NCBI GenBank assembly: GCA_964528095.1
Contig: CAZGSG010000051.1
Span: 1 to 25,990, forward strand
DNA length: 25,990 nucleotides
Direction of reading: 5' to 3'
From: CAZGSG01 sp964528095
GTDB taxonomy: Bacteria > Bacteroidota > Bacteroidia > Chitinophagales > Chitinophagaceae
Below the pieces are notes generated by a model. That model saw only the letters and a program-made list of their open reading frames with translations, was not told the DNA's origin and searched no databases. Of this stretch, positions 15,524-23,417 are shown piece by piece. Position 1 is the stretch's first letter; each line of letters starts with the position of its first letter. The position numbers were made by a program, and so were the translations under genes.

Positions 15524-18500
15524 ATGAAAAAATTTTACACAGCCTTATCCTTTTGTTTTATGTGCCTTTTGGCCTTTGCGTCACCTCCGGTGACACCGGC
15601 AACAAATTTAACGTCTAATAATATTGACGGGAACCGCTTCAATATTACCTGGACAAATGGTAGCGGGGCACGTCGTATTGTGGTAATGAAAGCCGGAAGC
15701 CCGGTGACCTCTCTGCCGGCAGATGGGGTCGATTATATAGATAACGCAACATTTGGAAATGGAAGCACACTGGGAGCAGGAGAATTTGTTGTATATGATA
15801 ACATACCAGGTTCTGTTACCATTAATGGCCTTTCACCTAATATCACTTATCATATTGCCATCTTTGAATATAACGGTAGCAATACGACAACAGAATACCT
15901 GGCAACGGCTTTGACCGGTACGATTTCTACCCTGGCTGCGCCAACACAGCAAGCCAGCAATATCGTTTTTTCCAATGTGGCTACTACTACATTTACTATC
16001 AGTTGCACAAAAGGAAACGGCACAGCGCGTATCATCGTCATGCGTGAAGGTAGTGCTGTCAACTCCAGCCCAAATAATCTCTCTAATTATTCGGGGAATA
16101 CATATTTCGGAAATGGTACTGCTGTAGGTACGGGTAATTACACCATGTATTCGGGCAGTGATAATAGTCTTGATGCGGTCAATCTCAAAGCCAATACGAC
16201 CTATCATGTTGCGGTGTTTGAGTATAATGGATCCAATGGTAAAGTATATCTTACGCCAGGAGCAACAGGCAGTATTACTACTAATGCAAGACCGAACCTG
16301 CCTCCAACAGGTATTCGACCTAACCTGATAGATGGGAAAGAATTGAAGCTGATGTGGACCTCGGGCAATGGCACCAAACGTATTGTAGTGGTCAAAAAAG
16401 CAGGCGCTATCACTGGCATGCCAACAGATGGAATGGACTATACGGCTAATAGTATTTTTGGCAATGGACAAACGCTCAACACAGGAGAGTATATAGTTTA
16501 TAACAGCAATGGAACTGAAGCGTTCTTTTCCAATCTTGAACCTTCCACTTTATACCATTACAGCATTTTTGAATATAATACGATCAATGGGAATATTCTC
16601 TATGCCGCTACAGCTGCATCAGGCACAATAAGCACGGCTACGATGCCTACCGAGGTTGGTAAGAATCCAACGGCGACTTTTATAAAAGCGGATTATATGT
16701 ATCTCAATGTATCGCCCGGTAATGGTAGCGGTCGTATACTGGTAGGAAAAAAAGGCAGTGCGGTGGACGCGACACCGCAGGACCTTGTCAGGTATACCGG
16801 TAACCAGACTTTTGGACAGGGTGAAGAACTAGGAACCGGTAATTATGTGATCAATGCCCAAAATCTTTACGGATTGGAAGCGGGAGTTACCTATTACTTT
16901 GCTTATTTTGAATTCAATGGAGTGAACCAGCCTATCTATAATCCTGATCCGGTTCGTTTCTCTGCTACTACTGTTGCAAGGCCAACAACACCTGCTTCTG
17001 GTATCGGAGGCAATAAAGAAGGCACTTATATTAACCCTGGCTGGACCAATGGGAATGGCAATCGCCGTATTGTAGTTGCCAAACAAGGCAGCGATCCTAC
17101 CAGCTTGCCACAAGACAATACCACCTATTCTGCAGGCACCGATGTGTTTGGTACAGGTACAGAACTGGCTGCTGGCGAATTTGTAGTATACAACGGCACC
17201 AATAACTCGGGGTATGTATATGGACTTCAGCCTGGCACAACCTATCACCTTCGTGTGTATGAATACAACCTTGTAGCTGGTCAGCCTTTATACCTCACAA
17301 CGAGTTATGCAAGCGGAACGAATACAACCTTAAGCACACCTACCGCGCAACCTACAGCGATCACCGCTTCCAGTATTACGCAGACTGGTATGACCATATC
17401 CTGGACACCTGGCAATGGCGGGTTCCGTGTATTGGTAGGCCGCGAAGGCGAGCCGGTTAATGGCCTGCCTGTTGATGGGAATACCTATTCTTCTACCTCT
17501 GTATTTGGTAGTACATTGCCTAATTATATAATGGGAACGGGCAATCACGTATTATTCGGTAGTTCCAATAGTGGCAATTCTGTCAACGTCACTAATCTTC
17601 AGCCAGGGACCACTTATTATTTTACCATGTTTGAATTCAATGGGCGTTTAGGCCCGGCCTATATGCGTCCGGGTTCAACTCAGGTTAGCTTTACTACACA
17701 AACGAGTATCCAGGCCCCGACCACACCTGCTTCGGCATTGCAAACAAGCAATCTTGAAGGCAATAGCCTGCGTCTTTCCTTCACAAAAGGAAATGGCAAT
17801 AATCGTGTGGTGATCGCACGCGCAGGTAGTCCTGTAACTACTACACTCACTGATGGTACAAGCTACATAGCGAATGCGCAATTTGGCAATGGCCAGAATC
17901 TTGGCGATAACCAATACGTAGTGTATAATGGCAGCGGCACAATCGCGGATGTAACAAATCTTCAAAAGAATACCAGCTATTATTTCGCGGTGATAGAATA
18001 CAATGGAACAGCTGCTACCAGCAAATACCAGTCAACAGCTATCCCCGGTGCAAGTGGTACTACACTCACTGCGCCAACAATAACAACGACTGCGATTAGT
18101 TTTACCGCAGTAGGCTCTACCCAGGCTACGATCAACTGGACCAACGGCAATGGGACGAACCGCATTATATTGATGCGGGCAAATGACCCTGTTACAGGCA
18201 CACCTGTTGATTATACAGCATACTCAAGTAATGTTTCCTTTGGAATTGGTGCAGCAATAGGCAGCGGGAATTATGTTGTGTATAAAGGCACGGGCACTAA
18301 TGTTACGGTTACCAATCTGCAACCGGGTCTTACTTATCATATAGCAGCATATGAGTACAACGGTACCACCGGTCCTGTATATCTCACAACCGCCACAACC
18401 GGATCAGTCCTGACTGTCGGCGCACCTCAAACACAAACCAGTACGATAGTATTTAGCCAGGTAGCGGGTAACTCTGTTCAACTCAACTGGACGAATGGTA

Positions 18501-19126
18501 ATGGCCAAAGAAGACTTGTTATCGCGCGTAAAAACAGCGCGGTCAATGTATCGCCAACCGATAACAGCTCTTATGTGGCGAATAGTATATTTGGAACAGG
18601 CGAATTGCTGGGCACTGACAACTACGTAGTATATGCAGGTAACGGTAATGCGGTTTCCGTTACGGGATTGCAGGGTCTAAGCACCTATCATTTCGCTATT
18701 TTCGAGTACAATGATTTTGGGAGCAATGTGCTGCGTTATCTTTCAGTCAATCCGGCGCGAAGCAGTGCCACTACATCTACTGTGTTGCCTGTGAAACTCT
18801 CTTCCTTTACCGCAAAAGCAACAGGTACTACTGTACAGTTGAACTGGGTAACAGATAACGAAGAAAATACACGCCATTTTAATCTGCAGTCAGGCACAGA
18901 TGGAGTTCTTTTCCATACTATTGCCACAATAAACGCAACCGGTAATAGCAGTACACGTCAGCAGTACAGCAGTACCGATCAGCCAGTTGCAACAGGAAGG
19001 ATCTATTATAAACTGGAGATCGTAGACATAGATGGAAGAAAGGAATACAGCAATGTACAATCTGTTGTTATCAGTCAGCCTACTGTAATACGTTTATATC
19101 CTAACCCTGCGCAAGACAGGATATAG
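15524..19126 (+). CDS. Giant secreted protein with nine FN3-like repeats, truncated at its T9SS sorting domain
   Basis: The ATG at 15524 is preferred over one at 15500 because it puts a signal peptide ('MKKFYTALSFCFMCLLAFAS') at the N-terminus. The product has 1200 residues. Nine FN3-like repeats of 112-126 residues follow, each with a core like 'WTNGNGTRRIVV', then 'FGNG..LG.G.YVVY', and ending in 'L.P.T.YH.A.FEYNG'. Next comes a 'LPVKLSSF...' domain that in Bacteroidota commonly precedes the type IX sorting domain. The sorting domain starts 'VIRLYPNPAQDRI' and is cut by TAG at 19124. It should be a cell-surface adhesin or scaffold exported by Sec and then T9SS; without the full sorting domain, surface delivery would likely fail. 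The binding target is unknown. It appears to be a single-gene transcript, closed by a strong terminator at 19425. Confidence 0.82.
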   Translation: MKKFYTALSFCFMCLLAFASPPVTPATNLTSNNIDGNRFNITWTNGSGARRIVVMKAGSPVTSLPADGVDYIDNATFGNGSTLGAGEFVVYDNIPGSVTINGLSPNITYHIAIFEYNGSNTTTEYLATALTGTISTLAAPTQQASNIVFSNVATTTFTISCTKGNGTARIIVMREGSAVNSSPNNLSNYSGNTYFGNGTAVGTGNYTMYSGSDNSLDAVNLKANTTYHVAVFEYNGSNGKVYLTPGATGSITTNARPNLPPTGIRPNLIDGKELKLMWTSGNGTKRIVVVKKAGAITGMPTDGMDYTANSIFGNGQTLNTGEYIVYNSNGTEAFFSNLEPSTLYHYSIFEYNTINGNILYAATAASGTISTATMPTEVGKNPTATFIKADYMYLNVSPGNGSGRILVGKKGSAVDATPQDLVRYTGNQTFGQGEELGTGNYVINAQNLYGLEAGVTYYFAYFEFNGVNQPIYNPDPVRFSATTVARPTTPASGIGGNKEGTYINPGWTNGNGNRRIVVAKQGSDPTSLPQDNTTYSAGTDVFGTGTELAAGEFVVYNGTNNSGYVYGLQPGTTYHLRVYEYNLVAGQPLYLTTSYASGTNTTLSTPTAQPTAITASSITQTGMTISWTPGNGGFRVLVGREGEPVNGLPVDGNTYSSTSVFGSTLPNYIMGTGNHVLFGSSNSGNSVNVTNLQPGTTYYFTMFEFNGRLGPAYMRPGSTQVSFTTQTSIQAPTTPASALQTSNLEGNSLRLSFTKGNGNNRVVIARAGSPVTTTLTDGTSYIANAQFGNGQNLGDNQYVVYNGSGTIADVTNLQKNTSYYFAVIEYNGTAATSKYQSTAIPGASGTTLTAPTITTTAISFTAVGSTQATINWTNGNGTNRIILMRANDPVTGTPVDYTAYSSNVSFGIGAAIGSGNYVVYKGTGTNVTVTNLQPGLTYHIAAYEYNGTTGPVYLTTATTGSVLTVGAPQTQTSTIVFSQVAGNSVQLNWTNGNGQRRLVIARKNSAVNVSPTDNSSYVANSIFGTGELLGTDNYVVYAGNGNAVSVTGLQGLSTYHFAIFEYNDFGSNVLRYLSVNPARSSATTSTVLPVKLSSFTAKATGTTVQLNWVTDNEENTRHFNLQSGTDGVLFHTIATINATGNSSTRQQYSSTDQPVATGRIYYKLEIVDIDGRKEYSNVQSVVISQPTVIRLYPNPAQDRI
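15584..18784 (+). repeat. Nine tandem FN3-like protein repeats
   Basis: Unit starts judged from the conserved proline before each unit: 15584, 15938, 16289, 16643, 16979, 17336, 17714, 18071 and 18422; the ninth ends near 18784. Unit lengths are 118, 117, 118, 112, 119, 126, 119, 117 and 121 residues. The conserved core is the N/P-G-N/S-G turn followed by R(I/V)(V/L)V, and the unit ends with a Y-(H/F)-F-E-(Y/F)-N motif. Nucleotide identity between units is low, so the array is old rather than recently expanded. Confidence 0.8.
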
Positions 19127-19315
19127 GTAGCAGCGCCGGCTACAGAGACAGGAAAGTCATGGACAATCTGTGATAACACAGGGCGCCCGGTGAGCAATGG
19201 GCAACTGAAAGGGTCAAGGACTGAAATAATGATCCGGCAGCTTACACCAGGTATTTATTACCTGCAGGTACAAGCGGGTAAAGGCCTCATCAATCAGTCA
19301 TTTATTAAACAGTAA
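19127..19315 (+). pseudogene. Rest of the T9SS type A sorting domain, behind an in-frame TAG
   Basis: Directly after the TAG at 19124-19126 the same frame stays open for 62 codons to TAA at 19313-19315. It reads 'VAAPATETGKSWTICDNTGR', later 'LTPGIYYLQVQAGKG' and ends 'INQSFIKQ', the normal second half of a Por secretion-tail domain (D-.GR, L.PGIYYLQV, FIKQ). The TAG probably replaces a TAT or TAC tyrosine codon. It is either a nonsense mutation, a sequencing error, or a read-through stop. Confidence 0.75.
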
Positions 19316-19424
19316 GGATAAGGGGTTATTGAGCCTGTTCAAAAAAGCGATGATATTATTTTGTTCTTACAAAATACCTGATATAAAATTCACAGCTTAA
19401 TATAAGCTTCCGATGAAAATCCCT

Positions 19425-19470
19425 ACAGGCTTCCTGCTCGTTTTTGTACGAATCAGGAAGCCTGTTTTTT
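19425..19470 (+). terminator. Rho-independent terminator after the surface-protein gene
   Basis: ACAGGCTTCCTG (19425-19436) and CAGGAAGCCTGT (19454-19465) are perfect 12-bp arms with a 17-nt loop, followed by a run of T (19466-19470). This fits a strong intrinsic terminator 110 nt after the TAA at 19315. The rest of the 310-bp gap to the next gene is AT-rich without further genes. Confidence 0.8.
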
Positions 19471-19606
19471 GTTATTTTATAAAGTAAAAAAGATGATTTA
19501 GTGTAATTATTGGTTTATAATTTTCAGTAAAGCCAGGGTAATAAACAGGGTGTTTTCATTTGGAAAAATAAGGGGCGTTTATAGGTGGTTTTAAAATCAA
19601 ACTATT

Positions 19607-19621
19607 GCAGGATAATCCTGC
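19607..19621 (-). terminator. Small hairpin just after the DUF6326-type gene
   Basis: GCAGGATAATCCTGC forms 7-bp arms around one base and sits 4 nt after the stop of the minus-strand membrane-protein gene. The following minus-strand bases are only moderately T-rich, so terminator function is uncertain. Confidence 0.35.
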
Positions 19622-19625
19622 CCTA

Positions 19626-20048
19626 TTATTTTGGCCAACCCCATGCGTACCCTAAAATTAAGGAAGTCATTATAATTTCAACAATGCCCAAAAAACTATA
19701 AAAGGTCATCCAGGTATTAAAAGAGGTGACGACTATCAATAACATGATAGCGGTAAAAAATATACTGACGACGATGTTTATCCAACGGTTTAACGCAGGC
19801 TTCAGGATCAGGGACAGGAAGATCATCATGGATGGAATGGTCATCATCGCTGCAAACAGCAATAATTTTGTCGGGGTAGTTGTGCCCACACCGGAATTGC
19901 CTTGCATCAGGTGTTCGATATGCCCTGGCACAAACAACCTGAAAAAATCGCCGTACACATAACAAAACATGACGGCTGTCCATAGTGCTGATAGCTTGAG
20001 TTTGACGCTTATTTTTATATCTTCAAAAACACGGGTATTGGTGCGCAT
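19626..20048 (-). CDS. Four-helix membrane protein, DUF6326-like
   Basis: The 140-residue protein starts with a short polar N-terminus ('MRTNTRVFEDIKISVKLKLSALW') and continues with four hydrophobic segments at about residues 19-40, 60-83, 87-109 and 113-136. The beginning 'KLSALWTAVMFCYVYGDFFRLFVPG' and the T-P-K-L turn before the second segment resemble the uncharacterised DUF6326 family of Bacteroidota. No catalytic or binding motif is visible; function is unknown. It lies 62 bp downstream of the DUF4386-type gene on the same strand, so the two small membrane proteins are probably co-transcribed. The family assignment is from memory of its N-terminal pattern and not verified by search. Confidence 0.68.
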   Translation of the reverse strand: MRTNTRVFEDIKISVKLKLSALWTAVMFCYVYGDFFRLFVPGHIEHLMQGNSGVGTTTPTKLLLFAAMMTIPSMMIFLSLILKPALNRWINIVVSIFFTAIMLLIVVTSFNTWMTFYSFLGIVEIIMTSLILGYAWGWPK

Positions 20049-20110
20049 ATGTGTTGTTTATTTTTTTGGGATGTTGTTAGTCTTATTGGCCAGGTAAATT
20101 TTTTACCGGG

Positions 20111-20830
20111 TCAAAGACCAGGAGTAGAGAAGCCCTTCTTATTTTTCACACCCATGATCAGCAGCCACAAACAGGTGCCTATTTCGCCAATGCTGGCCGG
20201 TATTCTAATATAACCCGCGATGGGATTTTCACTATAATGCGGCATAATTGTATTGCCAACAAAGCTTACCAGGTAACCAAAACATCCGATCATTAAAAAA
20301 ACACCAAGTATTTTGGGGAGAAAACCTGATTTATATACCAGGTAACCAAAAGGTAATAACCAAAGCCCCCAGAATAACTGAACGATCAGGATACCATTAT
20401 TATAGTTATCGAGAAATAAAAATACCTGGCTATGCAATTCGGCCTCATCAAAAACCTTTAGATGAGCTGCGCCATCGACAAGCGGCAATACCGCGTATTT
20501 GTTTTGCATATTAAGAAAGGAAATGGGCACACTGACGAAGGCGAAAATAACCATCAGTTTTGCGTATAACTCATTGACGCGATTTAATAACTGGTATAAA
20601 ACAAGCGGTAGTAATAAAAAAGCCAGGTAACAAATCATACTACTTAGAATACCTAAACGAAATAGGGGTGTTGATGCCGCAATGTTATGAAACGTCCTGG
20701 CCGGATCGTCCCATACTATTAACCTGGAGGGAACATAGGCCAAGCTGAATATGCCTGTCAGTACAACAATTAAATAGAGAAAACCAGCTAGCCTGGCTTT
20801 TTTACTGGATGGGTATCTTGCTTGTTCCAT
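20111..20830 (-). CDS. DUF4386-family membrane protein
   Basis: The 239-residue protein matches the DUF4386 pattern: 'KKARLAGFLYLIVVLTGIFSL' at the start, six hydrophobic segments, and a middle loop with 'LYAKLMVIFAFVSVPISFLNMQNKYAVLPLV'. The conserved loop 'QLFWGLWLLPFGYLVYKSGFLPKILG' is also typical. It sits in the cytoplasmic membrane; no molecular role is known for the family. The gene is divergent from the LytS/LytTR pair, sharing a 275-bp region with GGTTAT boxes. Because LytTR regulators often control a neighbouring gene encoding a membrane protein, this gene and the next one downstream are plausible targets, though that is inference. Confidence 0.83.
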   Translation of the reverse strand: MEQARYPSSKKARLAGFLYLIVVLTGIFSLAYVPSRLIVWDDPARTFHNIAASTPLFRLGILSSMICYLAFLLLPLVLYQLLNRVNELYAKLMVIFAFVSVPISFLNMQNKYAVLPLVDGAAHLKVFDEAELHSQVFLFLDNYNNGILIVQLFWGLWLLPFGYLVYKSGFLPKILGVFLMIGCFGYLVSFVGNTIMPHYSENPIAGYIRIPASIGEIGTCLWLLIMGVKNKKGFSTPGL

Positions 20831-20931
20831 ATGTTTGTTTAAAGTGATTACGGTCCGGTGAATGGCAACGGGGCATCGTTATACAAGAATATCTAAATAA
20901 ATAAAGCCGGAAAGGCCATGGTCAACAAACA

Positions 20932-21042
20932 ACGGGTTATGGTAAATGGACAGGCGCCCCTGGTCAATTGCAGGAATACCGGTTATGAATAAATTTGTAA
21001 AAGGGTTTAGAAGGGGCTTATAGTTTTGGTTTCGTATAACCC
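20932..21042. promoter_or_regulatory. Repeated GGTTAT boxes between DUF4386 and LytS genes
   Basis: ACGGGTTATGGTAAAT (20932-20947) and ACCGGTTATGAATAAAT (20978-20994) are similar direct repeats 46 bp apart, and ATAACCC (21036-21042) is an inverted copy of the core. They lie between divergent genes, one of which starts a LytTR two-component operon, so they are candidate sites for that regulator. Confidence 0.3.
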
Positions 21043-21081
21043 GGAAATTGCATCAGGCCAACGGAAAGGAAAGTAAATACC

Positions 21082-21089
21082 TAATTTTA
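21082..21089 (+). promoter_or_regulatory. Possible -7 box of the LytS/LytTR operon
   Basis: TAATTTTA fits TAnnTTTG except for the last base and ends 16 nt before the ATG at 21106. No TTG stands about 20 nt upstream, which could mean an activator is needed. Confidence 0.35.
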
Positions 21090-21105
21090 GCACATAAACT
21101 GCAGG

Positions 21106-22149
21106 ATGAAGAAAATTGTCGATATAAAACGAATTAAATTCTACGTATGGGTGGCGCTTGCTTTTTTATTGATTTATTCATTTGGTGAATTTTTTGAATA
21201 CCCTGATACCATCCTGCAACGAATAGTAAATAGTATTTTGCTGCTGACTTATCTTACTGTTCTTAATTTCATATTGTTTGAGCATACCCTGCCTTTTATA
21301 AGGCTAAGCCGGGAAAGATTATTTGTTAGCCTTTTGCTGATCGCGGCGCATGTACTGTTATATTCGGTTGGCTTATATGCGTGGAGGTATGGCTGGATAA
21401 AACTACATGTGTACACATCTTTCCGATCAGATACATCGTTGCTGCGGGGAGTTGCTGTGCATACGCAGTTCAGTATCGCTACGATCTTGTTTTTCGGAGT
21501 AGTGAGGCATATTTATAATTACATAGAATTGATAAACGCGGCAAAGCAGCTGCGTATTGAAAAGCAGGAGGCCGAACTGAATTACCTCAAATCACAAACA
21601 AACCCCCATTTTTTATTTAATACCCTGAACAATATCTATTCATTGGCAAGGGACAAATCCGATCTTACCGCTGAATCCGTTATGCGCCTGTCCAAGATAT
21701 TAAGATTTATGCTGTATGAGGCAGGAGGTGACTATATTGCAATAGAACAGGAATTGAAAATTATCAACGATTATATTGCCCTGGAAAAGTTGCGGTATGA
21801 TGAATCATTGCGTATTGAGTTCAACCAGGAGATTGACGACATACGACAGCAGTTACCACCGCTCCTGCTGATGCCGCTGGTTGAAAATGCATTCAAGCAC
21901 GGTGTGTCTGAAACAAGAGAACAGCCATTTATTGCTATTCATCTTTCTGTCAGCAGGCAGCAATTGCTCTTTGTTGTAAAAAACTCTACGGAAATGTATC
22001 CTGTTGAAGAAGAAGTAAAAGAAAACATTGGCCTTTCCAATCTACGGAGGCAACTGCAATTGCTTTATGCGGAATATGAATTGTTTGTTCAGCAGGACCA
22101 GTTCGTATTTACGGCCACACTAAAAATTAATCTTGGAAGCCATGTCTAA
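21106..22149 (+). CDS. LytS/YehU-type sensor histidine kinase
   Basis: The 347-residue protein has four hydrophobic segments in the first 135 residues (about 12-28, 40-60, 72-92, 118-135), then a short coiled linker and a His_kinase domain of the LytS/YehU type. 'YLKSQTNPHFLFNTLNNIYSLA' holds the phospho-accepting H168 in the characteristic NPHFLFN box, and 'LPPLLLMPLVENAFKHGV' carries the N-box asparagine N261 in a short HATPase domain ending 'NIGLSNLRRQLQLLY'. There is no periplasmic sensor domain, so it may sense a membrane or intramembrane signal. The gene overlaps the LytTR regulator gene by 8 bp, so the two are translationally coupled and form one signalling pair. Confidence 0.92.
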   Translation: MKKIVDIKRIKFYVWVALAFLLIYSFGEFFEYPDTILQRIVNSILLLTYLTVLNFILFEHTLPFIRLSRERLFVSLLLIAAHVLLYSVGLYAWRYGWIKLHVYTSFRSDTSLLRGVAVHTQFSIATILFFGVVRHIYNYIELINAAKQLRIEKQEAELNYLKSQTNPHFLFNTLNNIYSLARDKSDLTAESVMRLSKILRFMLYEAGGDYIAIEQELKIINDYIALEKLRYDESLRIEFNQEIDDIRQQLPPLLLMPLVENAFKHGVSETREQPFIAIHLSVSRQQLLFVVKNSTEMYPVEEEVKENIGLSNLRRQLQLLYAEYELFVQQDQFVFTATLKINLGSHV

Positions 22150-22834
22150 AATAAGATGCATTATAATAGAGGATGAACCGCTTGCTGCAAAAATCCTGGT
22201 AGATTATATTATGCAGGTGCCATTTCTTGATTTACAGGACAAGTTTAAAGATGCTATTCTCGCCACTGACTACCTGGGGAATCATCATACGGACCTTATA
22301 TTTTTGGATATTCATTTACCTAAACTGAAGGGAATGGCATTTCTAAAAACAATAACACAAACCCCTGCAGTGATCGTTACAACGGCTTATCATCAGTATG
22401 CGGTGGAGGGGTTTAATTTGAATGTAACAGATTACTTATTAAAGCCAATCGAATTTGAACGTTTCTTAATAGCGGTAAACAAGGTGCGGGCCGCACAAAG
22501 GGAAAAAGAACAAGCAAACGAAAACCAACCGTTAAAGGATGGACTTTTCCTGAATGTGCAAAAGAAAAAAGTAAAGATCCTATTCGCGGATATTTTATAT
22601 ATAGAAAGCCAGCGGGAGTATATCAGAATTGTTACAACAAAGAATGAATACACCTCAAAAATGAGTACGCATGAAATAGAAGCGCTCCTGCCAGGCCAGC
22701 TTTTCAAACGCGTTCACCGGTCCTTTATAGTTTCTGTCGGCAAAATAGACTCTTATACAGCTGAAATGGTGGAAGTAAATGGTATTACAATTCCCATTGG
22801 CAGGGGCTATCGCGATAGCATCGAAAATTTATAG
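22142..22834 (+). CDS. LytTR-family response regulator
   Basis: The preferred start is the ATG at 22142, overlapping the kinase stop by 8 bp; a TTG nine bases earlier adds only three residues and is less likely. The 230-residue protein has a receiver domain (1-120) with acidic 'IIEDEP' (E10, D11), phospho-accepting D56 in 'LIFLDIHLP', T in 'VIVTTAYHQYAVEGF' and K in 'YLLKPIEFE'. The LytTR DNA-binding domain (about 133-230) shows 'LFLNVQKKKVKILFADILYIESQREYIRI' and 'FKRVHRSFIVSVGKIDSY'. It should be phosphorylated by the adjacent kinase and bind direct repeats upstream of its targets. The nearest candidate target is the divergent DUF4386-type gene. Confidence 0.93.
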   Translation: MSKIRCIIIEDEPLAAKILVDYIMQVPFLDLQDKFKDAILATDYLGNHHTDLIFLDIHLPKLKGMAFLKTITQTPAVIVTTAYHQYAVEGFNLNVTDYLLKPIEFERFLIAVNKVRAAQREKEQANENQPLKDGLFLNVQKKKVKILFADILYIESQREYIRIVTTKNEYTSKMSTHEIEALLPGQLFKRVHRSFIVSVGKIDSYTAEMVEVNGITIPIGRGYRDSIENL

Positions 22835-22985
22835 CCAGCCTTTTCTTTAGCATCCAATAACGGCGCACAGCTTTCACAACACTTCGGCAAAATAGAATTT
22901 TTTGCCTGCACAAATCTGATTACCAGTGGAGTAGGGGTCTTTTTTTTAAAGAGATGAGGGATATTTAAAAAAAACAGGCATAGTA

Positions 22986-23018
22986 TTGTCAAACGTACGT
23001 TTTAAATACATACCTTTA
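22986..23018 (+). promoter_or_regulatory. BlaI/M56 promoter with central AAACGTACGTTT palindrome
   Basis: TTG (22986-22988) and TACCTTTA (23011-23018) form a likely -33/-7 pair with 22 nt between them. The perfect 12-bp palindrome AAACGTACGTTT (22991-23002) lies between the two, where a bound dimer would block polymerase. The -7 box ends only 4 nt before the ATG at 23023, so the mRNA may be leaderless or nearly so. Confidence 0.45.
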
Positions 23019-23022
23019 GTTC

Positions 23023-23415
23023 ATGAAGATAGAAGATGATTCTGCACATATCCCGACAAAGACAGAAATGAATGTATTACAGATTCTGTGGACTGATGGT
23101 CCATCCACTGTCCGTTACATACATGACAAGCTCAATGAACAGAAACAGGCTGTTATCTATACATCTACGCTTAAGCTGATGCAGGTGATGAAAGAGAAAG
23201 GGATGGTTGTTCGGGACGAAAGCCAGATGAAACATATATACAGTGCAGCGCTGAAGGAAGATAAAGTAAAACAAAGCCTGCTGAGCAGTTTTGTAGAAAC
23301 GATTTATAAAGGCTCTGCAAGCAGCGCAATTATGGCTTTATTAGGGAATGATAAAACTTCAGAAGCCGAATTGCAAAAGATAAAAGAGATGCTTAATAAA
23401 ATGGACCCGCAATAA
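23023..23415 (+). CDS. blaI: BlaI/MecI/CopY-family repressor
   Basis: The 130-residue protein is a BlaI/MecI-type winged-helix repressor: 'PTKTEMNVLQILWTDGPSTVRYIHDKLNEQKQAVIYTSTLKLMQVMKEKGMVVRDE' (11-66) is the DNA-binding half, and the C-terminal part from about 76 ('KEDKVKQSLLSSFVETIYKGSASSAIMALL') matches the dimerisation helices. The M56 peptidase gene begins 2 bp after its stop. In the known model the M56 protein triggers loss of the repressor in response to a signal. No beta-lactamase or copper gene is in the window, so the regulon is not known to be antibiotic-related; many Bacteroidota carry such pairs for other uses. The symbol is family-level only. Confidence 0.88.
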   Translation: MKIEDDSAHIPTKTEMNVLQILWTDGPSTVRYIHDKLNEQKQAVIYTSTLKLMQVMKEKGMVVRDESQMKHIYSAALKEDKVKQSLLSSFVETIYKGSASSAIMALLGNDKTSEAELQKIKEMLNKMDPQ

Positions 23416-23417
23416 CA

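Noticed and set aside
15833..16471. Antisense open frame of 212 codons within the FN3-like repeats
   Set aside because: It is opposite to a strongly supported repeat protein, and its sequence simply mirrors the repeat periodicity. It has no recognisable domain and no start context.
15584..18784. CRISPR array or DNA-level satellite suggested by regular spacing
   Set aside because: The periodicity of about 350 bp is due to protein repeats with low nucleotide identity; there are no short identical repeats with unique spacers.
22133..22141. TTG start for the LytTR regulator
   Set aside because: It adds only three residues; the ATG at 22142 overlaps the kinase stop in the usual coupled fashion.
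22886..22906. GGCAAAA...TTTTGCC hairpin as terminator of the LytS/LytTR operon
   Set aside because: The 7-bp stem is weak, AT-rich and lacks a following T-tract, so it was not listed as a terminator.
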